This document shows positions 26,986 to 36,513 of a stretch of DNA of 64,000 bases, in pieces. Location of the stretch: assembly GCA_035764445.1 (NCBI GenBank), contig DASTZF010000248.1, positions 14,293-78,292 on the forward strand. Direction: 5' to 3'. Positions within the stretch are counted from its first letter, which is position 1. Each line of letters begins with the position of its first letter. The translations under genes were made by a program, and so were the position numbers. Under the pieces are notes generated by a model. That model ran no database searches. It was given only the letters and a program-made list of their open reading frames with translations, and was not told where the DNA came from. Source of the DNA: JAEUPI01 sp035764445. Lineage in GTDB: Bacteria > Pseudomonadota > Gammaproteobacteria > Burkholderiales > Burkholderiaceae_C.

Positions 26986-28116
26986 ATGCCGACGAAACCC
27001 GCAAAGCCCCTGCTCGGTGGCCGCGACAAGGTCAAGGTGGCGATCGCCCAGAAGTCGCCGGCGTTCATGAACGTGGACGCTTGCGTCGAGCGCGCCGAGG
27101 CGATCATCGGCGAGGCCGGCCGCGGTGGCGCGCAGCTGGTGGTCTTTCCCGAGGCCTGGCTGGCCGGTTATCCGTACTGGACCGAAGGCTGGGATTCCAC
27201 GCTGCCGCAATGGGCGGGCGGCCGCATCGCGTTTCGCGACAACGCTCTGGTGGTGCCGTCGGAGCAGGCTGATCGCATCGCGCACGCCGCCCGCAAGGCC
27301 GGCGTCTACGTCGTGCTCGGCTGCAACGAGATGGACCCGCGACCCGCGGTCAGCACGGTCTACAACAGCCTGATCTTCTTCGCCCCCGATGGCAGCGTGC
27401 TGGGGCGCCACCGCAAGCTGATGCCGACCCTCACCGAGCGCATGTTCTGGGGCCACGGCGACGCCGACGACCTGGTGGTGTTCGACACCGACATCGGACG
27501 CATCGGCGCGCTGATCTGCGGCGAGCACCTGATGACGCTGGTGCGCGCGGCGATGATCGCGCAGGGCGAAGACATCCACGTCGCGGTGTTTCCCGGTGCC
27601 TTCGAGCTGCACACCGGCCCTCAGCTCGAGGAGCCCGAGAAGGCGGGTTGCTTCTGGGGCCACTTCGAAGTGCGCGCTCACGCGTTCGAGGCGGGCGCAT
27701 TCGTCGTGTCGGCGTGCGCGACGCTGAGCGACGACGACGTCGCGCCCCAGTTTCCCCACAAGGGCAAGATGAACATCGGCTACGCCAACGGCGGCAGCGA
27801 GGTGATCGCGCCGCTGGGGATCGCGCTGGCCGGCCCGACCTACGGCGAGGCGATCGTCTACGCCGAGCTCGAGGCGTGGATGATCAAGGCGACCAAGGCC
27901 ATCGTCGACACGATGGGTCACTACGCGCGACCCGACGTGCTGCGCCTTCTGATGCGCCGCGAGAACGGCTGGGCGCCGGTTGGCGCGGCGCGTGACCTCG
28001 CACCGTTGCGGAAGTTGTTGAGCGACGACGCGCTCAAACGGGCCGCCGACGCGCGCGACGTGGCGCCGGAGCCCGTGCTCGAGCTGGCCGAGAGCGTGCG
28101 GCGCGCTGCAGCGTGA
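26986..28116 (+). CDS. nitrilase
   Basis: A 376-residue carbon-nitrogen hydrolase that converts a nitrile to its carboxylic acid and ammonia. The catalytic triad is visible: Glu56 in VFPEAWLAG, Lys144 in HRKLMPT and Cys178 in ALICGEHLM. Length and the GYPYW segment fit true nitrilases rather than amidases. The residue after the catalytic Cys is Gly, where the family pattern has Trp or Ala. The start ATG 26986 has GGAAGGAG eight bases upstream. Nitriles, cyanide or cyanohydrins are possible substrates. Confidence 0.93.
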   Translation: MPTKPAKPLLGGRDKVKVAIAQKSPAFMNVDACVERAEAIIGEAGRGGAQLVVFPEAWLAGYPYWTEGWDSTLPQWAGGRIAFRDNALVVPSEQADRIAHAARKAGVYVVLGCNEMDPRPAVSTVYNSLIFFAPDGSVLGRHRKLMPTLTERMFWGHGDADDLVVFDTDIGRIGALICGEHLMTLVRAAMIAQGEDIHVAVFPGAFELHTGPQLEEPEKAGCFWGHFEVRAHAFEAGAFVVSACATLSDDDVAPQFPHKGKMNIGYANGGSEVIAPLGIALAGPTYGEAIVYAELEAWMIKATKAIVDTMGHYARPDVLRLLMRRENGWAPVGAARDLAPLRKLLSDDALKRAADARDVAPEPVLELAESVRRAAA

Positions 28117-28153
28117 GTGGGCGCCTTGGCTTCGGCCGGCGCTTGCGCGCATT

Positions 28154-28203
28154 CACGTCGCGCTGCGACGTGAGCCTTCGCCGAAGCGACCTGAAGGTCG
28201 CTT
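28154..28203. terminator. two hairpins between convergent nitrilase and aldehyde dehydrogenase genes
   Basis: CACGTCGC-GCT-GCGACGTG (28154-28172) and AAGCGACC-TGAA-GGTCGCTT (28184-28203) are perfect 8-base-pair stems lying between two converging stop codons. Neither is followed by a long T run, so efficiency as intrinsic terminators is uncertain, but the position suits a bidirectional terminator. Confidence 0.5.
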
Positions 28204-29658
28204 TCAGTCGTGCTTGATCGCGATCGTCTTCAGCGTCGAGAAGCCGTACAGCGCCTCGAAGCCTTTCTCGCGGCCGTGGCCTGAGCTCTTGACGCCGCCG
28301 AACGGCAACTCGACACCGCCGCCGGCGCCGTAGTTGTTGACGAACACCTGGCCGCACTTCAGACGCCGCGCCACGCGCAGCGCGCGGCTGCCGTCGCGCG
28401 TCCAGACGCCGGCCACCAGCCCGAACGGCGTGCCGTTGGCCTGCGCGACGGCGTCGGCCTCGTCGTCGAACGCGATCACCACCTGCACCGGGCCGAAGAT
28501 CTCCTCCTGCGCCAGCCGGTGGTCGTTGCTCACCGGCGCCAGCAAGGTCGGCGCCACGTAGCAACCGTTGCGCGGCAGGTCGCCACTCAACGACGCCTGC
28601 GCCGCCACGCGCAGCCCGCTGTCGCGCGCCAGCGCGAGGTAGCTCTGCACCAGCTCTTTCTGGCGGGCCGAGATCAGCGGGCCGACATCGGGGTCGGCGA
28701 TCGCCGGGCCGACGACCAGCTTCTTGTAGCGCTCGGCCATGCGCGCGACCACGTCGTCGAAGATGCTGGCCTCCACCAGGATGCGCGACGCCGCCGAGCA
28801 CGTCTGGCCGGCGTTCTGCACGCCGGCGTTGACGAGGAACGGCAGCGCCGCATCGAGGTCGGCGTCGGCAAACACGAGCTGCGGGCTCTTGCCCCCGAGT
28901 TCGAGCGTCACCGGCACCGTGTTCTTCGACGCCGCCGCCTGCACCTGCTGGCCCACCGCCACCGAGCCGGTGAACGACAGGTGCGCCACGCCGTGGTGGC
29001 GCGCCAGCGCGGCGCCGGCCTCCTCGCCGAGACCCGGCACGACGTTGAGCGCGCCGGCCGGCAGGCCGCAGTCGTGCGCGATGCGCGCGAACGCCAGCGC
29101 GGTGAGACACGCCTCCTCGGCCGGTTTCAGCACGCAGGCGTTGCCCATCGCCAGCGCCGCCCCGACCGAGCGGCCGATGATCTGCATCGGGTAGTTCCAC
29201 GGCACGATGTGGCCGGTGATGCCGTGCGGCTCGCGCACGGTCAACGCGGTGTAGCCGGTGGTGAACGGGATCGTCTCGCCCATCACCTTGTCGGCCGCGC
29301 CGCCATAGAACTCGAGGTAGCGCGCCAGCGAGTTGGCATCCGCCAGGCCCTGCTTGACCGGCTTGCCGACATCCAGCGCCTCCATGCGCGCGAGCACGTC
29401 GGCCAGTTCCGACACCCGCTGGCTCATGCGCAGCAGGATGCGGCCGCGCTCGGCCGCGCTCATCTGTCCCCACTCGCCGCCGAGCGCGGCCTGCGCCCCG
29501 TGGACCGCGGCATCGATCTCGGCCGGGCCGCCGCGAGCGATCTGCGTCAGCTCGCTGCCGTCGGACGGGTTGATCAGCGACAGCGTGTGGCCGAACGAGG
29601 CACTCTGCCAGCGTCCGCCGATGAAGACCGCGCGGGTGTCGAAATCGATCGCATCCAT
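28204..29658 (-). CDS. NAD(P)-dependent aldehyde dehydrogenase
   Basis: A 484-residue ALDH superfamily enzyme oxidising an aldehyde to its acid. Seen: the cofactor-binding HIVPWNYPMQ, the FTGSVAVGQQ glycine motif, the general-base Glu in LELGGKSPQLV, the nucleophile Cys in NAGQTCSAASR, and EEIFGPVQ. ATG 29658 has GGAGCAGAC upstream. It resembles betaine/gamma-aminobutyraldehyde or phenylacetaldehyde-type ALDHs; the substrate is not determinable. It converges on the nitrilase and may act in the same catabolic island. Confidence 0.92.
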   Translation of the reverse strand: MDAIDFDTRAVFIGGRWQSASFGHTLSLINPSDGSELTQIARGGPAEIDAAVHGAQAALGGEWGQMSAAERGRILLRMSQRVSELADVLARMEALDVGKPVKQGLADANSLARYLEFYGGAADKVMGETIPFTTGYTALTVREPHGITGHIVPWNYPMQIIGRSVGAALAMGNACVLKPAEEACLTALAFARIAHDCGLPAGALNVVPGLGEEAGAALARHHGVAHLSFTGSVAVGQQVQAAASKNTVPVTLELGGKSPQLVFADADLDAALPFLVNAGVQNAGQTCSAASRILVEASIFDDVVARMAERYKKLVVGPAIADPDVGPLISARQKELVQSYLALARDSGLRVAAQASLSGDLPRNGCYVAPTLLAPVSNDHRLAQEEIFGPVQVVIAFDDEADAVAQANGTPFGLVAGVWTRDGSRALRVARRLKCGQVFVNNYGAGGGVELPFGGVKSSGHGREKGFEALYGFSTLKTIAIKHD

Positions 29659-29862
29659 GTTGTCTGCTCCGTGCGTTTTGCCCTTTGCCGACGGACCCTG
29701 GGTGGCTTTGGGGCATGATAGTCCGCATGCATCGTCCCCGGTGTCGCGCACTGCGAGAGGTGTCGTGCCTGCGCCGCAGGTCGCTGCCGGCATGAGCCGC
29801 CTCGGGCGTTCGGCGTGGGCGCGTCGCGGCCCGGCGTCGCGCGCGCTGCGCCGGGTGCCGCG

Positions 29863-30825
29863 ATGAGCGTGTTCCTGCTCAAGCGCTTTGCGACCTTCGT
29901 CGCCACGCTGCTGGTGGCGTCGGTGCTGGTGTTCTCGGTGCTGGATCTGCTGCCGGGCAACGTCGCGCAGGTGATCCTCGGCGACACCGCGACGCCGGAG
30001 TCGATCGCGGCGCTGGAGAAGAAGCTCGGCCTCGACCGGCCGGCGCTGGTGCGCTACACCGACTGGGTCGGCGGGCTGCTGCGCGGCCGCACCGCCCTCA
30101 GCCATTCGTACGATACCCCGACCGCGACGCTGATCGCCGAGCGATTGCAGGTGACGTTGCCGCTGGCGGTGATGGCGATGGTGTTCACCGTGCTGATCGG
30201 CATCAGCGCCGGCATCTACGCCGCCGCACGCCAGAACAAGCCCGGTGATGTCGGCGTGATGGCGCTGAGCCAGCTCGGCATCGCGCTGCCGAGCTTCTGG
30301 TTCGCGATCCTGCTGATCCTCCTGTTCGCGGTGAAGCTGCACTGGGTCAGCGCGGGTGGCTTCCCGGGCTGGAGCGAAGCGGCGGGCGGCGGCCTGTGGG
30401 ACGGCCTGATCGCGCTGCTGCTGCCCGCGGTCGCGCTGGCCGTCGTGCAGGCGGCGGTGCTGGCGCGCTGGACGCGCTCATCGGTGCTCGAGACGCTGCG
30501 CGAGGACTATGTGCGCACCGCGCGCGCCAAAGGGCTGAGCCGGCGCGCGGTGCTGTGGCAGCACGTGCTGCGCAACGCGATGATCCCGGTGCTGACCATC
30601 CTCGGCTTGCAGTTCGCGTTCCTGATCAGTGGCACGGTGGTGGTCGAGAACGTGTTCGTGCTGCCGGGCATCGGGCGGCTGGTGTTCCAGGCGATCGCCA
30701 ACCGCGACCTCGTGGTCGTGCGCGACGTCGTGCTGCTGCTGGTGGCGATGGTGGTGGCGGTCAACTTCGTGGTCGACGTGCTGTACGCGGTCATCGACCC
30801 GCGGCTCAAGCCGAGCGACGCATGA
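29863..30825 (+). CDS. dipeptide/oligopeptide-type ABC transporter permease (DppB-like)
   Basis: A 320-residue permease starting with the conserved FLLKRFATFVATLLVASVLVF and DLLPGN of the OppB/DppB family; the coupling-loop motif RTARAKGLSRRAVLWQHVLRNA is near residue 225. ATG 29863 is the only start adjacent to the first helix. The gene is divergent from the aldehyde dehydrogenase and heads the transporter operon. Confidence 0.93.
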   Translation: MSVFLLKRFATFVATLLVASVLVFSVLDLLPGNVAQVILGDTATPESIAALEKKLGLDRPALVRYTDWVGGLLRGRTALSHSYDTPTATLIAERLQVTLPLAVMAMVFTVLIGISAGIYAAARQNKPGDVGVMALSQLGIALPSFWFAILLILLFAVKLHWVSAGGFPGWSEAAGGGLWDGLIALLLPAVALAVVQAAVLARWTRSSVLETLREDYVRTARAKGLSRRAVLWQHVLRNAMIPVLTILGLQFAFLISGTVVVENVFVLPGIGRLVFQAIANRDLVVVRDVVLLLVAMVVAVNFVVDVLYAVIDPRLKPSDA

Positions 30826-30841
30826 ACTGGGGCAAGGGGAG

Positions 30842-31708
30842 ATGAGCGCCGTGATGGTCGGGGCCGCGCCCCAGAGCCACTTTGCGGCGCGCGCGCTGCG
30901 CCATCGCAGCTTCGCGATCGGCGCGCTGCTGACGCTGTTGCTGCTGCTGGCCGCGGCGCTGTCGCTGGTGTGGTCGCCATACCCGCCGGCCGAGATCGAC
31001 ATCCCCCACAAGCTGCAGGGCCCGAGCGTCGCGCACTGGTTCGGCACCGACAGCCTGGGCCGTGACATCGCTTCGCAACTGTTGGTGGGTGCGCAGGCGT
31101 CGATCGTGGTGGGCGTGTTCGCGGTGCTGATCGGCTTTTCGGTCGGCACCGCGCTCGGCCTGCTGGCATCGGCGCGCGGTGGCTGGGTCGAAGAGGGCGT
31201 GATGCGGCTGTCCGACTTCACGTTCGCGTTCCCGGCGCTGCTGTCGGCGATCATGCTCGGCGCCATCTATCGCCCTGGACTGGCGACCGGCATCGTCGCG
31301 ATCGGCATCTTCAACGTCCCGGTGTTCGCGCGCGTCACGCGTGCCGCCGCCAATGCGATCTGGGCACGCGAGTACGTGCTGGCCGCGCGTGCCGCCGGCA
31401 AGAACCGCTGGCAGATCACCTGGGACCACGTGGTGCCCAACATCGCCAGCGCGCTGATCGTGCACGCGACCAACCAGTTCGCCACCGCGATCATTGCCGA
31501 GGCGGCGCTGAGCTACCTCGGGCTCGGCACCCAGCCGCCGATGCCGAGCTGGGGCCGGATGCTCAACGAGGCGCAGACGCAGATGTTCCAGGCGCCGATG
31601 CTCGCCGTCTACCCCGGCATGGCCATTGTGCTGGCGGTGCTCGGCCTCAATCTGATGGGCGACGGCCTGCGCGACCTGCTCGATCCGAAGCTGGCGCGCA
31701 AGCGTTAG
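30842..31708 (+). CDS. dipeptide/oligopeptide-type ABC transporter permease (DppC-like)
   Basis: A 288-residue permease with the OppC/DppC N-terminal pattern (single helix, then HWFGTDSLGRDI) and the coupling motif EYVLAARAAGKNRWQITWDHVVPN. It starts 16 bases after the DppB-like gene behind a GGGGA site and pairs with it in the membrane. Confidence 0.93.
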   Translation: MSAVMVGAAPQSHFAARALRHRSFAIGALLTLLLLLAAALSLVWSPYPPAEIDIPHKLQGPSVAHWFGTDSLGRDIASQLLVGAQASIVVGVFAVLIGFSVGTALGLLASARGGWVEEGVMRLSDFTFAFPALLSAIMLGAIYRPGLATGIVAIGIFNVPVFARVTRAAANAIWAREYVLAARAAGKNRWQITWDHVVPNIASALIVHATNQFATAIIAEAALSYLGLGTQPPMPSWGRMLNEAQTQMFQAPMLAVYPGMAIVLAVLGLNLMGDGLRDLLDPKLARKR

Positions 31709-31726
31709 AACTACCCAGGCGAATCC

Positions 31727-32365
31727 ATGAAGACTCTGAAGATCGATTTCGTTTCCGACGTCGCGTGCCCGTGGTGTGCGGTGGGGCTGAATTCACTGGA
31801 GTGCGCGCTGCAGCGCGTCGGCGCCGACGTGCAGGCCGACTTGCACTTCCAGCCGTTCGAGCTGAACCCGACGATGCCCGCTGAGGGCGCCGACACCGTG
31901 CAGTACCTGGCTGGCAAGTACGGCATCGGCCCCGAGCAGATCGCTCGCAACCAGGCCGCGATCCGCGCCCGTGGCGCCGAGGTCGGGTTCGCCTTCGGCC
32001 GTCGCGAGCGCGTGTGGAACACGTTCGACGCGCACCGGCTGCTGCACTGGGCCGGGCTGCAGGGCAAGCAGCGCGAGCTGAAGCATGCGCTGCTGAAGGC
32101 CTATCACGGCGACGGCCGCAACCCCGGCGCGCACGACGTGCTGCTCGAGCTGGCGGGCGCGGTCGGGCTCGATGTCGACGCCGCGCGCGACGTGCTCACC
32201 AGGGGTCGTTACGCCGACGAGGTGCGTGCCGCCGAGGCGATGTGGCAACAAGCGGGCATCCACTCGGTGCCGTCGATCGTCATCAACGACCGTCACCTGA
32301 TCCAGGGCGGCCAGCCGCCCGAGGTGTTCGAACAGGCGCTGCGGCAGATCGCGGCGCAGGAATGA
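31727..32365 (+). CDS. DsbA-family oxidoreductase (FrnE-like)
   Basis: A 212-residue thioredoxin-fold protein with a CPWC active site (Cys14-Cys17) directly at the N-terminus and no signal peptide, so cytoplasmic, plus the long helical insertion and the cis-Pro SVPSIVIN. This matches the FrnE/HCCA-isomerase-like branch. It lies 18 bases after the DppC-like gene and is probably cotranscribed, though no link with peptide import is established. Confidence 0.9.
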   Translation: MKTLKIDFVSDVACPWCAVGLNSLECALQRVGADVQADLHFQPFELNPTMPAEGADTVQYLAGKYGIGPEQIARNQAAIRARGAEVGFAFGRRERVWNTFDAHRLLHWAGLQGKQRELKHALLKAYHGDGRNPGAHDVLLELAGAVGLDVDAARDVLTRGRYADEVRAAEAMWQQAGIHSVPSIVINDRHLIQGGQPPEVFEQALRQIAAQE

Positions 32366-32443
32366 TGCCGCTCCCCTGCAAGCCCACGGCCGGGTCCCCC
32401 AACCCGGGATCGGGTCTCCGCGGGCGGCCGTGCGAGGCCTGAA

Positions 32444-32953
32444 ATGGCGCGCAACGTGGAGATCAAAGCGCGCATCGACAGCGTCGACGTGCTGCTGCCG
32501 CGCGCGCGCGCCTTGGCCGACGGCGATGCGCAGACGCTGCTGCAGGACGACACCTTCTTTTGCGTGCCCAGCGGCCGCCTGAAGCTGCGCGAGTTCGGCG
32601 ACGGCAGCGCCGAGCTGATCCACTACCATCGCGCCGACGCCGAGCAGGCGCGGTTGTCGGACTACGTGCGCTCGCCGGTGCCGGACGCCGCGTCGCTGCG
32701 CGAGGCACTGCAGCGCGCACTGGGGGCGCTCGGCCGCGTGCGCAAGCGGCGCCTGCTGCTGATGGCCGGATGCACGCGCATCCACCTCGACCGCGTGGTG
32801 GGCCTGGGCGACTTCATCGAGCTCGAGGTCGTGCTGAACGGCAACCAAGGCGAGCGCGACGCTGCGCTTGCCGCCGAGCGCCTGATGCGCGAACTCGGGC
32901 TCGCCGCCGCGCCGCGCATCGCCGGCGCCTACCTCGATCTGTTGGCCGCGTGA
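32444..32953 (+). CDS. CYTH-domain protein (class IV adenylate cyclase/ThTPase-like)
   Basis: A 169-residue triphosphate-tunnel enzyme. The N-terminus NVEIKAR corresponds to the ExExK signature with the first Glu replaced by Asn; the remaining charged strands (KLREF, HYHRADAEQAR, VRKRRLLLM, FIELEVVL) line the tunnel. Members hydrolyse thiamine or inorganic triphosphate or make cAMP; none can be chosen here. It sits within the peptide-transporter gene run. Confidence 0.85.
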   Translation: MARNVEIKARIDSVDVLLPRARALADGDAQTLLQDDTFFCVPSGRLKLREFGDGSAELIHYHRADAEQARLSDYVRSPVPDAASLREALQRALGALGRVRKRRLLLMAGCTRIHLDRVVGLGDFIELEVVLNGNQGERDAALAAERLMRELGLAAAPRIAGAYLDLLAA

Positions 32954-33008
32954 GCTTGCGTACGCCGGTCGCCACGCCACGTGCTCTGGTCGCTGCGGAG
33001 GGTGCGCG

Positions 33009-33992
33009 ATGAGCGCGCTGCTGCAGGTGAACGAACTCGGCGTCACGCTGCAGACCGCGCGCGGCCCAGGCGCGGCCTTGCGCGGCGTGTCGTTCACGAT
33101 GCAGCGCGGCGAGACGGTCGGCTTGATCGGCGAGTCAGGGTGCGGCAAGTCGATCACCGCGCTGGCGCTGATGGGGCTGCTGCCCGAAGGCGCACAGGTC
33201 ACGGGGTCGATCCGCCTCGACGGCCAGGAGCTCGTCGGCCTCGACGAGGCGACGCTGTGCACGCTGCGCGGGCGTCGCATCGGCATGGTGTTCCAGGAGC
33301 CGATGACGGCGCTCAACCCGCTGCACACGGTGGGTCACCAGATCGCCGAGCCGCTGCAACTGCACCTGAAGCTGTCGGCCGCCGACGCGCGGCAGCGCGC
33401 GCTGCAGCTGCTCGAGCGCGTGCGCGTGCCGCAGGCCGCGCGCCGGCTCGATGCCTATCCGCATCAGCTGTCGGGTGGCCAGCGGCAACGCGTGGTGATC
33501 GCGATCGCGCTGGCGTGCGGGCCCGACCTGCTGATCGCCGACGAGCCGACCACCGCGCTCGACGCCACCGTGCAGCGCGAGGTGCTCGACCTGATCGGCG
33601 ATCTGGTCAGCGAGCGCGGCATGGGGCTGCTGCTGATCAGCCACAACCTGGTGGTCGTCGCGCGCGCGGTGCGCCGCTTGATGGTGATGTACGGCGGCAT
33701 CGTCGCCGAAGCAGGCCCCACCGATGGCGTGTTCGCGCGGCTCGCGCATCCCTACACGCACGCGCTGTTCAAGTCGCGGCCGCGCCTGGGGTTGCCGCGC
33801 GGCACGCGGCTGGCCACCATCGCCGGCTACGTGCCCGAGTTGGCCGACCTGCCGGCAGGGTGCCCGTTTGCCGATCGCTGCGAGCACGTGATCGACGCCT
33901 GCCGCCGCGCGGTGCCGGCGCCGGTGATCGTGGCGCCGGCGCACGACGCGCGCTGCATCCGCACGCACGAACTGGAGGGCGCCGGTGGCTGA
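33009..33992 (+). CDS. dipeptide/oligopeptide-type ABC transporter ATP-binding protein (DppD-like)
   Basis: A 327-residue ABC ATPase with Walker A GESGCGKS (41-48), signature LSGGQRQRV and Walker B DLLIADEPTTALD, plus the C-terminal Opp/Dpp extension with a Cys cluster (GCPFADRCEHVIDACR) typical of the [4Fe-4S]-binding tail in this family. It overlaps the next gene by eight bases. Confidence 0.94.
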   Translation: MSALLQVNELGVTLQTARGPGAALRGVSFTMQRGETVGLIGESGCGKSITALALMGLLPEGAQVTGSIRLDGQELVGLDEATLCTLRGRRIGMVFQEPMTALNPLHTVGHQIAEPLQLHLKLSAADARQRALQLLERVRVPQAARRLDAYPHQLSGGQRQRVVIAIALACGPDLLIADEPTTALDATVQREVLDLIGDLVSERGMGLLLISHNLVVVARAVRRLMVMYGGIVAEAGPTDGVFARLAHPYTHALFKSRPRLGLPRGTRLATIAGYVPELADLPAGCPFADRCEHVIDACRRAVPAPVIVAPAHDARCIRTHELEGAGG

Positions 33993-34788
33993 AGCGAATC
34001 CGCCGCCGCTGGTGGTGGCCGAGCGCGTCAGCCGCCACTACCGGTTGCCGCGCGAAACCGTGTTCGGTGCGCCGCCGACGGTGCGCGCGCTCAGCGACGT
34101 CAGCTTCACGTTGCTCGCCGGCCGCAGCGTCGGCGTGGTGGGCGAATCGGGCTCCGGCAAGAGCACGCTGGCGCGACTGGTGATGGCGCTCGAGCGGCCC
34201 GACGACGGTGCGATCCGCTTCCAGGGACGGGACCTGAGCGCGCTCGACGCGCCGGCGCTGCGCCGCGCGCGCAGCGGCTTCCAGATGGTGTTCCAGGATC
34301 CGTACGGATCGCTCGATCCGCGTCGCACGGTGGCGCAGACGGTGGCCGAGCCGCTGGCCGTGCTGCATGGGGCCTCGCGTGCCGAGCAGCGCGAGCGCGC
34401 GATCGAGGTGCTCGCTGCGGTCGGCCTGCGCGCGAGCGATCTCGACAAGTACCCGCACGAGTTCTCGGGCGGGCAGCGCCAGCGCATCGCGATCGCGCGC
34501 GCGTTGATCACGCGGCCGCTGTTGATCGTTGCCGACGAGCCGGTGAGCGCGCTCGACGTGTCGGTGCAGGCGCAGGTGCTCAACTTGATGCAGGACCTGC
34601 AGGATCGCTACGGCGTGACCTATCTTTTCATCAGCCACGATCTCGCGGTGGTCGACTTGGTGTGCGACGAAGTGCTGGTACTGCAGCATGGCGTGGTGGT
34701 CGAGCGCGGCGCCACGCGCGAGGTGTTCGGCCGCCCGCAGCACGAGTACACGCGCCTGCTGCTGGCCGCCGCGCAGTTTGCAGCCTGA
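33985..34788 (+). CDS. dipeptide/oligopeptide-type ABC transporter ATP-binding protein (DppF-like)
   Basis: A 267-residue ABC ATPase with Walker A GESGSGKS (53-60), MVFQDPYGSLDPR after the Q loop, signature FSGGQRQRI and Walker B LLIVADEPVSALD. The GTG start at 33985 overlaps the DppD-like gene. It lacks the Cys-rich C-terminal extension of its partner and ends soon after the D-loop region, slightly shorter than typical DppF. Confidence 0.93.
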   Translation: MAEANPPPLVVAERVSRHYRLPRETVFGAPPTVRALSDVSFTLLAGRSVGVVGESGSGKSTLARLVMALERPDDGAIRFQGRDLSALDAPALRRARSGFQMVFQDPYGSLDPRRTVAQTVAEPLAVLHGASRAEQRERAIEVLAAVGLRASDLDKYPHEFSGGQRQRIAIARALITRPLLIVADEPVSALDVSVQAQVLNLMQDLQDRYGVTYLFISHDLAVVDLVCDEVLVLQHGVVVERGATREVFGRPQHEYTRLLLAAAQFAA

Positions 34789-34944
34789 TCGTCGGCAGGT
34801 AGCGCGCCGTTGCCTCGGCAGCGGCGCGAGCGCTGTGGCGCACGCCGTGCTCGTCGGGCTCCATAGGGTTGCCACGCCGTGCCCGCCATTTGGAAATAGG
34901 GCACCATCGACAGCCTTCCCAGCTTTTCAGTCCAGGAGAGATCG

Positions 34945-36444
34945 ATGAACCTGCATCGGCGCGCGGCGACGGCCGTAGTCGTTGTGGCGGCTGCAGCGCT
35001 GGCTGCACCGCTGGCCCTTGCCCAGTCGAAGAAAGACAGCGTCACGCTGGCGATGGGGCTCGAGCCCGCACCGGGCCTGGACCCGACCACCGCAGCGGCG
35101 TTGGCGATCGGCGAGGTCGTGCACTACAACATTCTCGAGGGCCTCACCAAGGTCAATATCGACGGCTCGGTCACGCCGCTGCTGGCCGAGAGCTGGAGCA
35201 TGGATCCCGATGGCAAGAGCTACACCTTCAAGCTGAAGAAGGGCGTCAAGTTCCACGACGGCGAGCCGTTCGACTCGTCGGCGGTGAAGTTCAGCTTCGA
35301 GCGCGCGAAGGACGAGAAGAGCACCAACAAGGCCAAGAAGGCGGTGTTCGACAACATCAGCGCGATCAGCGCGCCCGACCCGCACACGGTGATCCTCACG
35401 CTCAACAATGCCGACGGCAATTTCCTGTTCCGCATGGGCGAGAACACGGCGGTGATCCTGCACCCCAAGAGCGCGGCTACCACGGCGACCAAGCCGATCG
35501 GCACCGGCCCCTACCTGTTCGAGGACTGGAAGAAAGGCAATTTGATCACGCTGGTCAAGTGGGACGGCTTTCGCGACGCCAAGTCGGTGAAGATCAAGAA
35601 GGTGACGTTCCGCTTCATCAGCGACCCGGCCGCGCGGGTGGCGGCGCTGCTGGCTGGCGACATCGACGGCGTGCCGCGGCTGGATGCGCCGCAGGCGGTT
35701 GCGCAACTGCAGGCCGACAAGCGGTTCGTCGTCGAGGTCGGTGCGACCGCCGGCAAGGGCATCATGACGATCAACAACAAGAAGAAGCCTTTCGACGACG
35801 TGCGCGTGCGCCGCGCACTGATGTACGCGATCGACCGCAAGGCGTTCATCGACGGCGCGCTCGAGGGTTTCGCCAAACCGATCGGCAGCCACTTCGCGCC
35901 CGCCGATGCCGGTTATGTCGACCTCACCGGCATGTACCCGTACGACCCCGAAAAGGCCAAGGCCCTGCTGAAGGAGGCCGGGGTGCAGACGCCGCTCAAC
36001 GTGACCCTGACCCTGCCGCCGCCGCAATACGCGCGCAAGGGTGGCGAGGTGGTGGCCGCGATGCTGGCCAAGGTCGGCGTGATCGCCAAGATCGAGAACG
36101 TCGAATGGGCGCAGTGGCTTGGTGGCACCTTCAAGGGCAATTTCGACCTCACGATCGTCAATCACGCCGAGCCGCTGGACTACATGCAGTACACCAACAC
36201 GTCGTACTACTGGGGCTACGACAGCAAGGCGTTCCGCGACCTGGCCGCCAAACACGCCGCCGAGGGCAACCCGAAGGAACGCGCACGGCTGTTCGCCGAG
36301 ATGCAGAAGATGCTGGCCACCGATTGCGTCAATGCCTACATCTTCAATCCGTCGCAACCGTCGGTGGCCCGCAAGGGCCTGAAGGGCCTGTGGTCGAGCT
36401 CGCCGATCTTCGCCAACGACATGTCCGCGGTGTCGTGGCAGTGA
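34945..36444 (+). CDS. dipeptide/oligopeptide-type periplasmic binding protein (family 5)
   Basis: A 499-residue type II solute-binding protein with a signal peptide cut near ALAQS, then the SBP_bac_5 pattern: YNILEGLTKVN, SYTFKLKKGVKFHDGEPF, GTGPYLFEDWKKG and DVRVRRALMYAIDRKAFI. An AGGAG site precedes the ATG at 34945. It lies 156 bases after the DppF-like gene, so it may have its own promoter and be expressed more strongly than the membrane components. Confidence 0.94.
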   Translation: MNLHRRAATAVVVVAAAALAAPLALAQSKKDSVTLAMGLEPAPGLDPTTAAALAIGEVVHYNILEGLTKVNIDGSVTPLLAESWSMDPDGKSYTFKLKKGVKFHDGEPFDSSAVKFSFERAKDEKSTNKAKKAVFDNISAISAPDPHTVILTLNNADGNFLFRMGENTAVILHPKSAATTATKPIGTGPYLFEDWKKGNLITLVKWDGFRDAKSVKIKKVTFRFISDPAARVAALLAGDIDGVPRLDAPQAVAQLQADKRFVVEVGATAGKGIMTINNKKKPFDDVRVRRALMYAIDRKAFIDGALEGFAKPIGSHFAPADAGYVDLTGMYPYDPEKAKALLKEAGVQTPLNVTLTLPPPQYARKGGEVVAAMLAKVGVIAKIENVEWAQWLGGTFKGNFDLTIVNHAEPLDYMQYTNTSYYWGYDSKAFRDLAAKHAAEGNPKERARLFAEMQKMLATDCVNAYIFNPSQPSVARKGLKGLWSSSPIFANDMSAVSWQ

Positions 36445-36513
36445 GGAGCGCTCGAGCAAACGAGTCGCAAATGGCGGTACCCGGGTGCATCGCGGCGGGG
36501 TCGAGGTGCTAGC

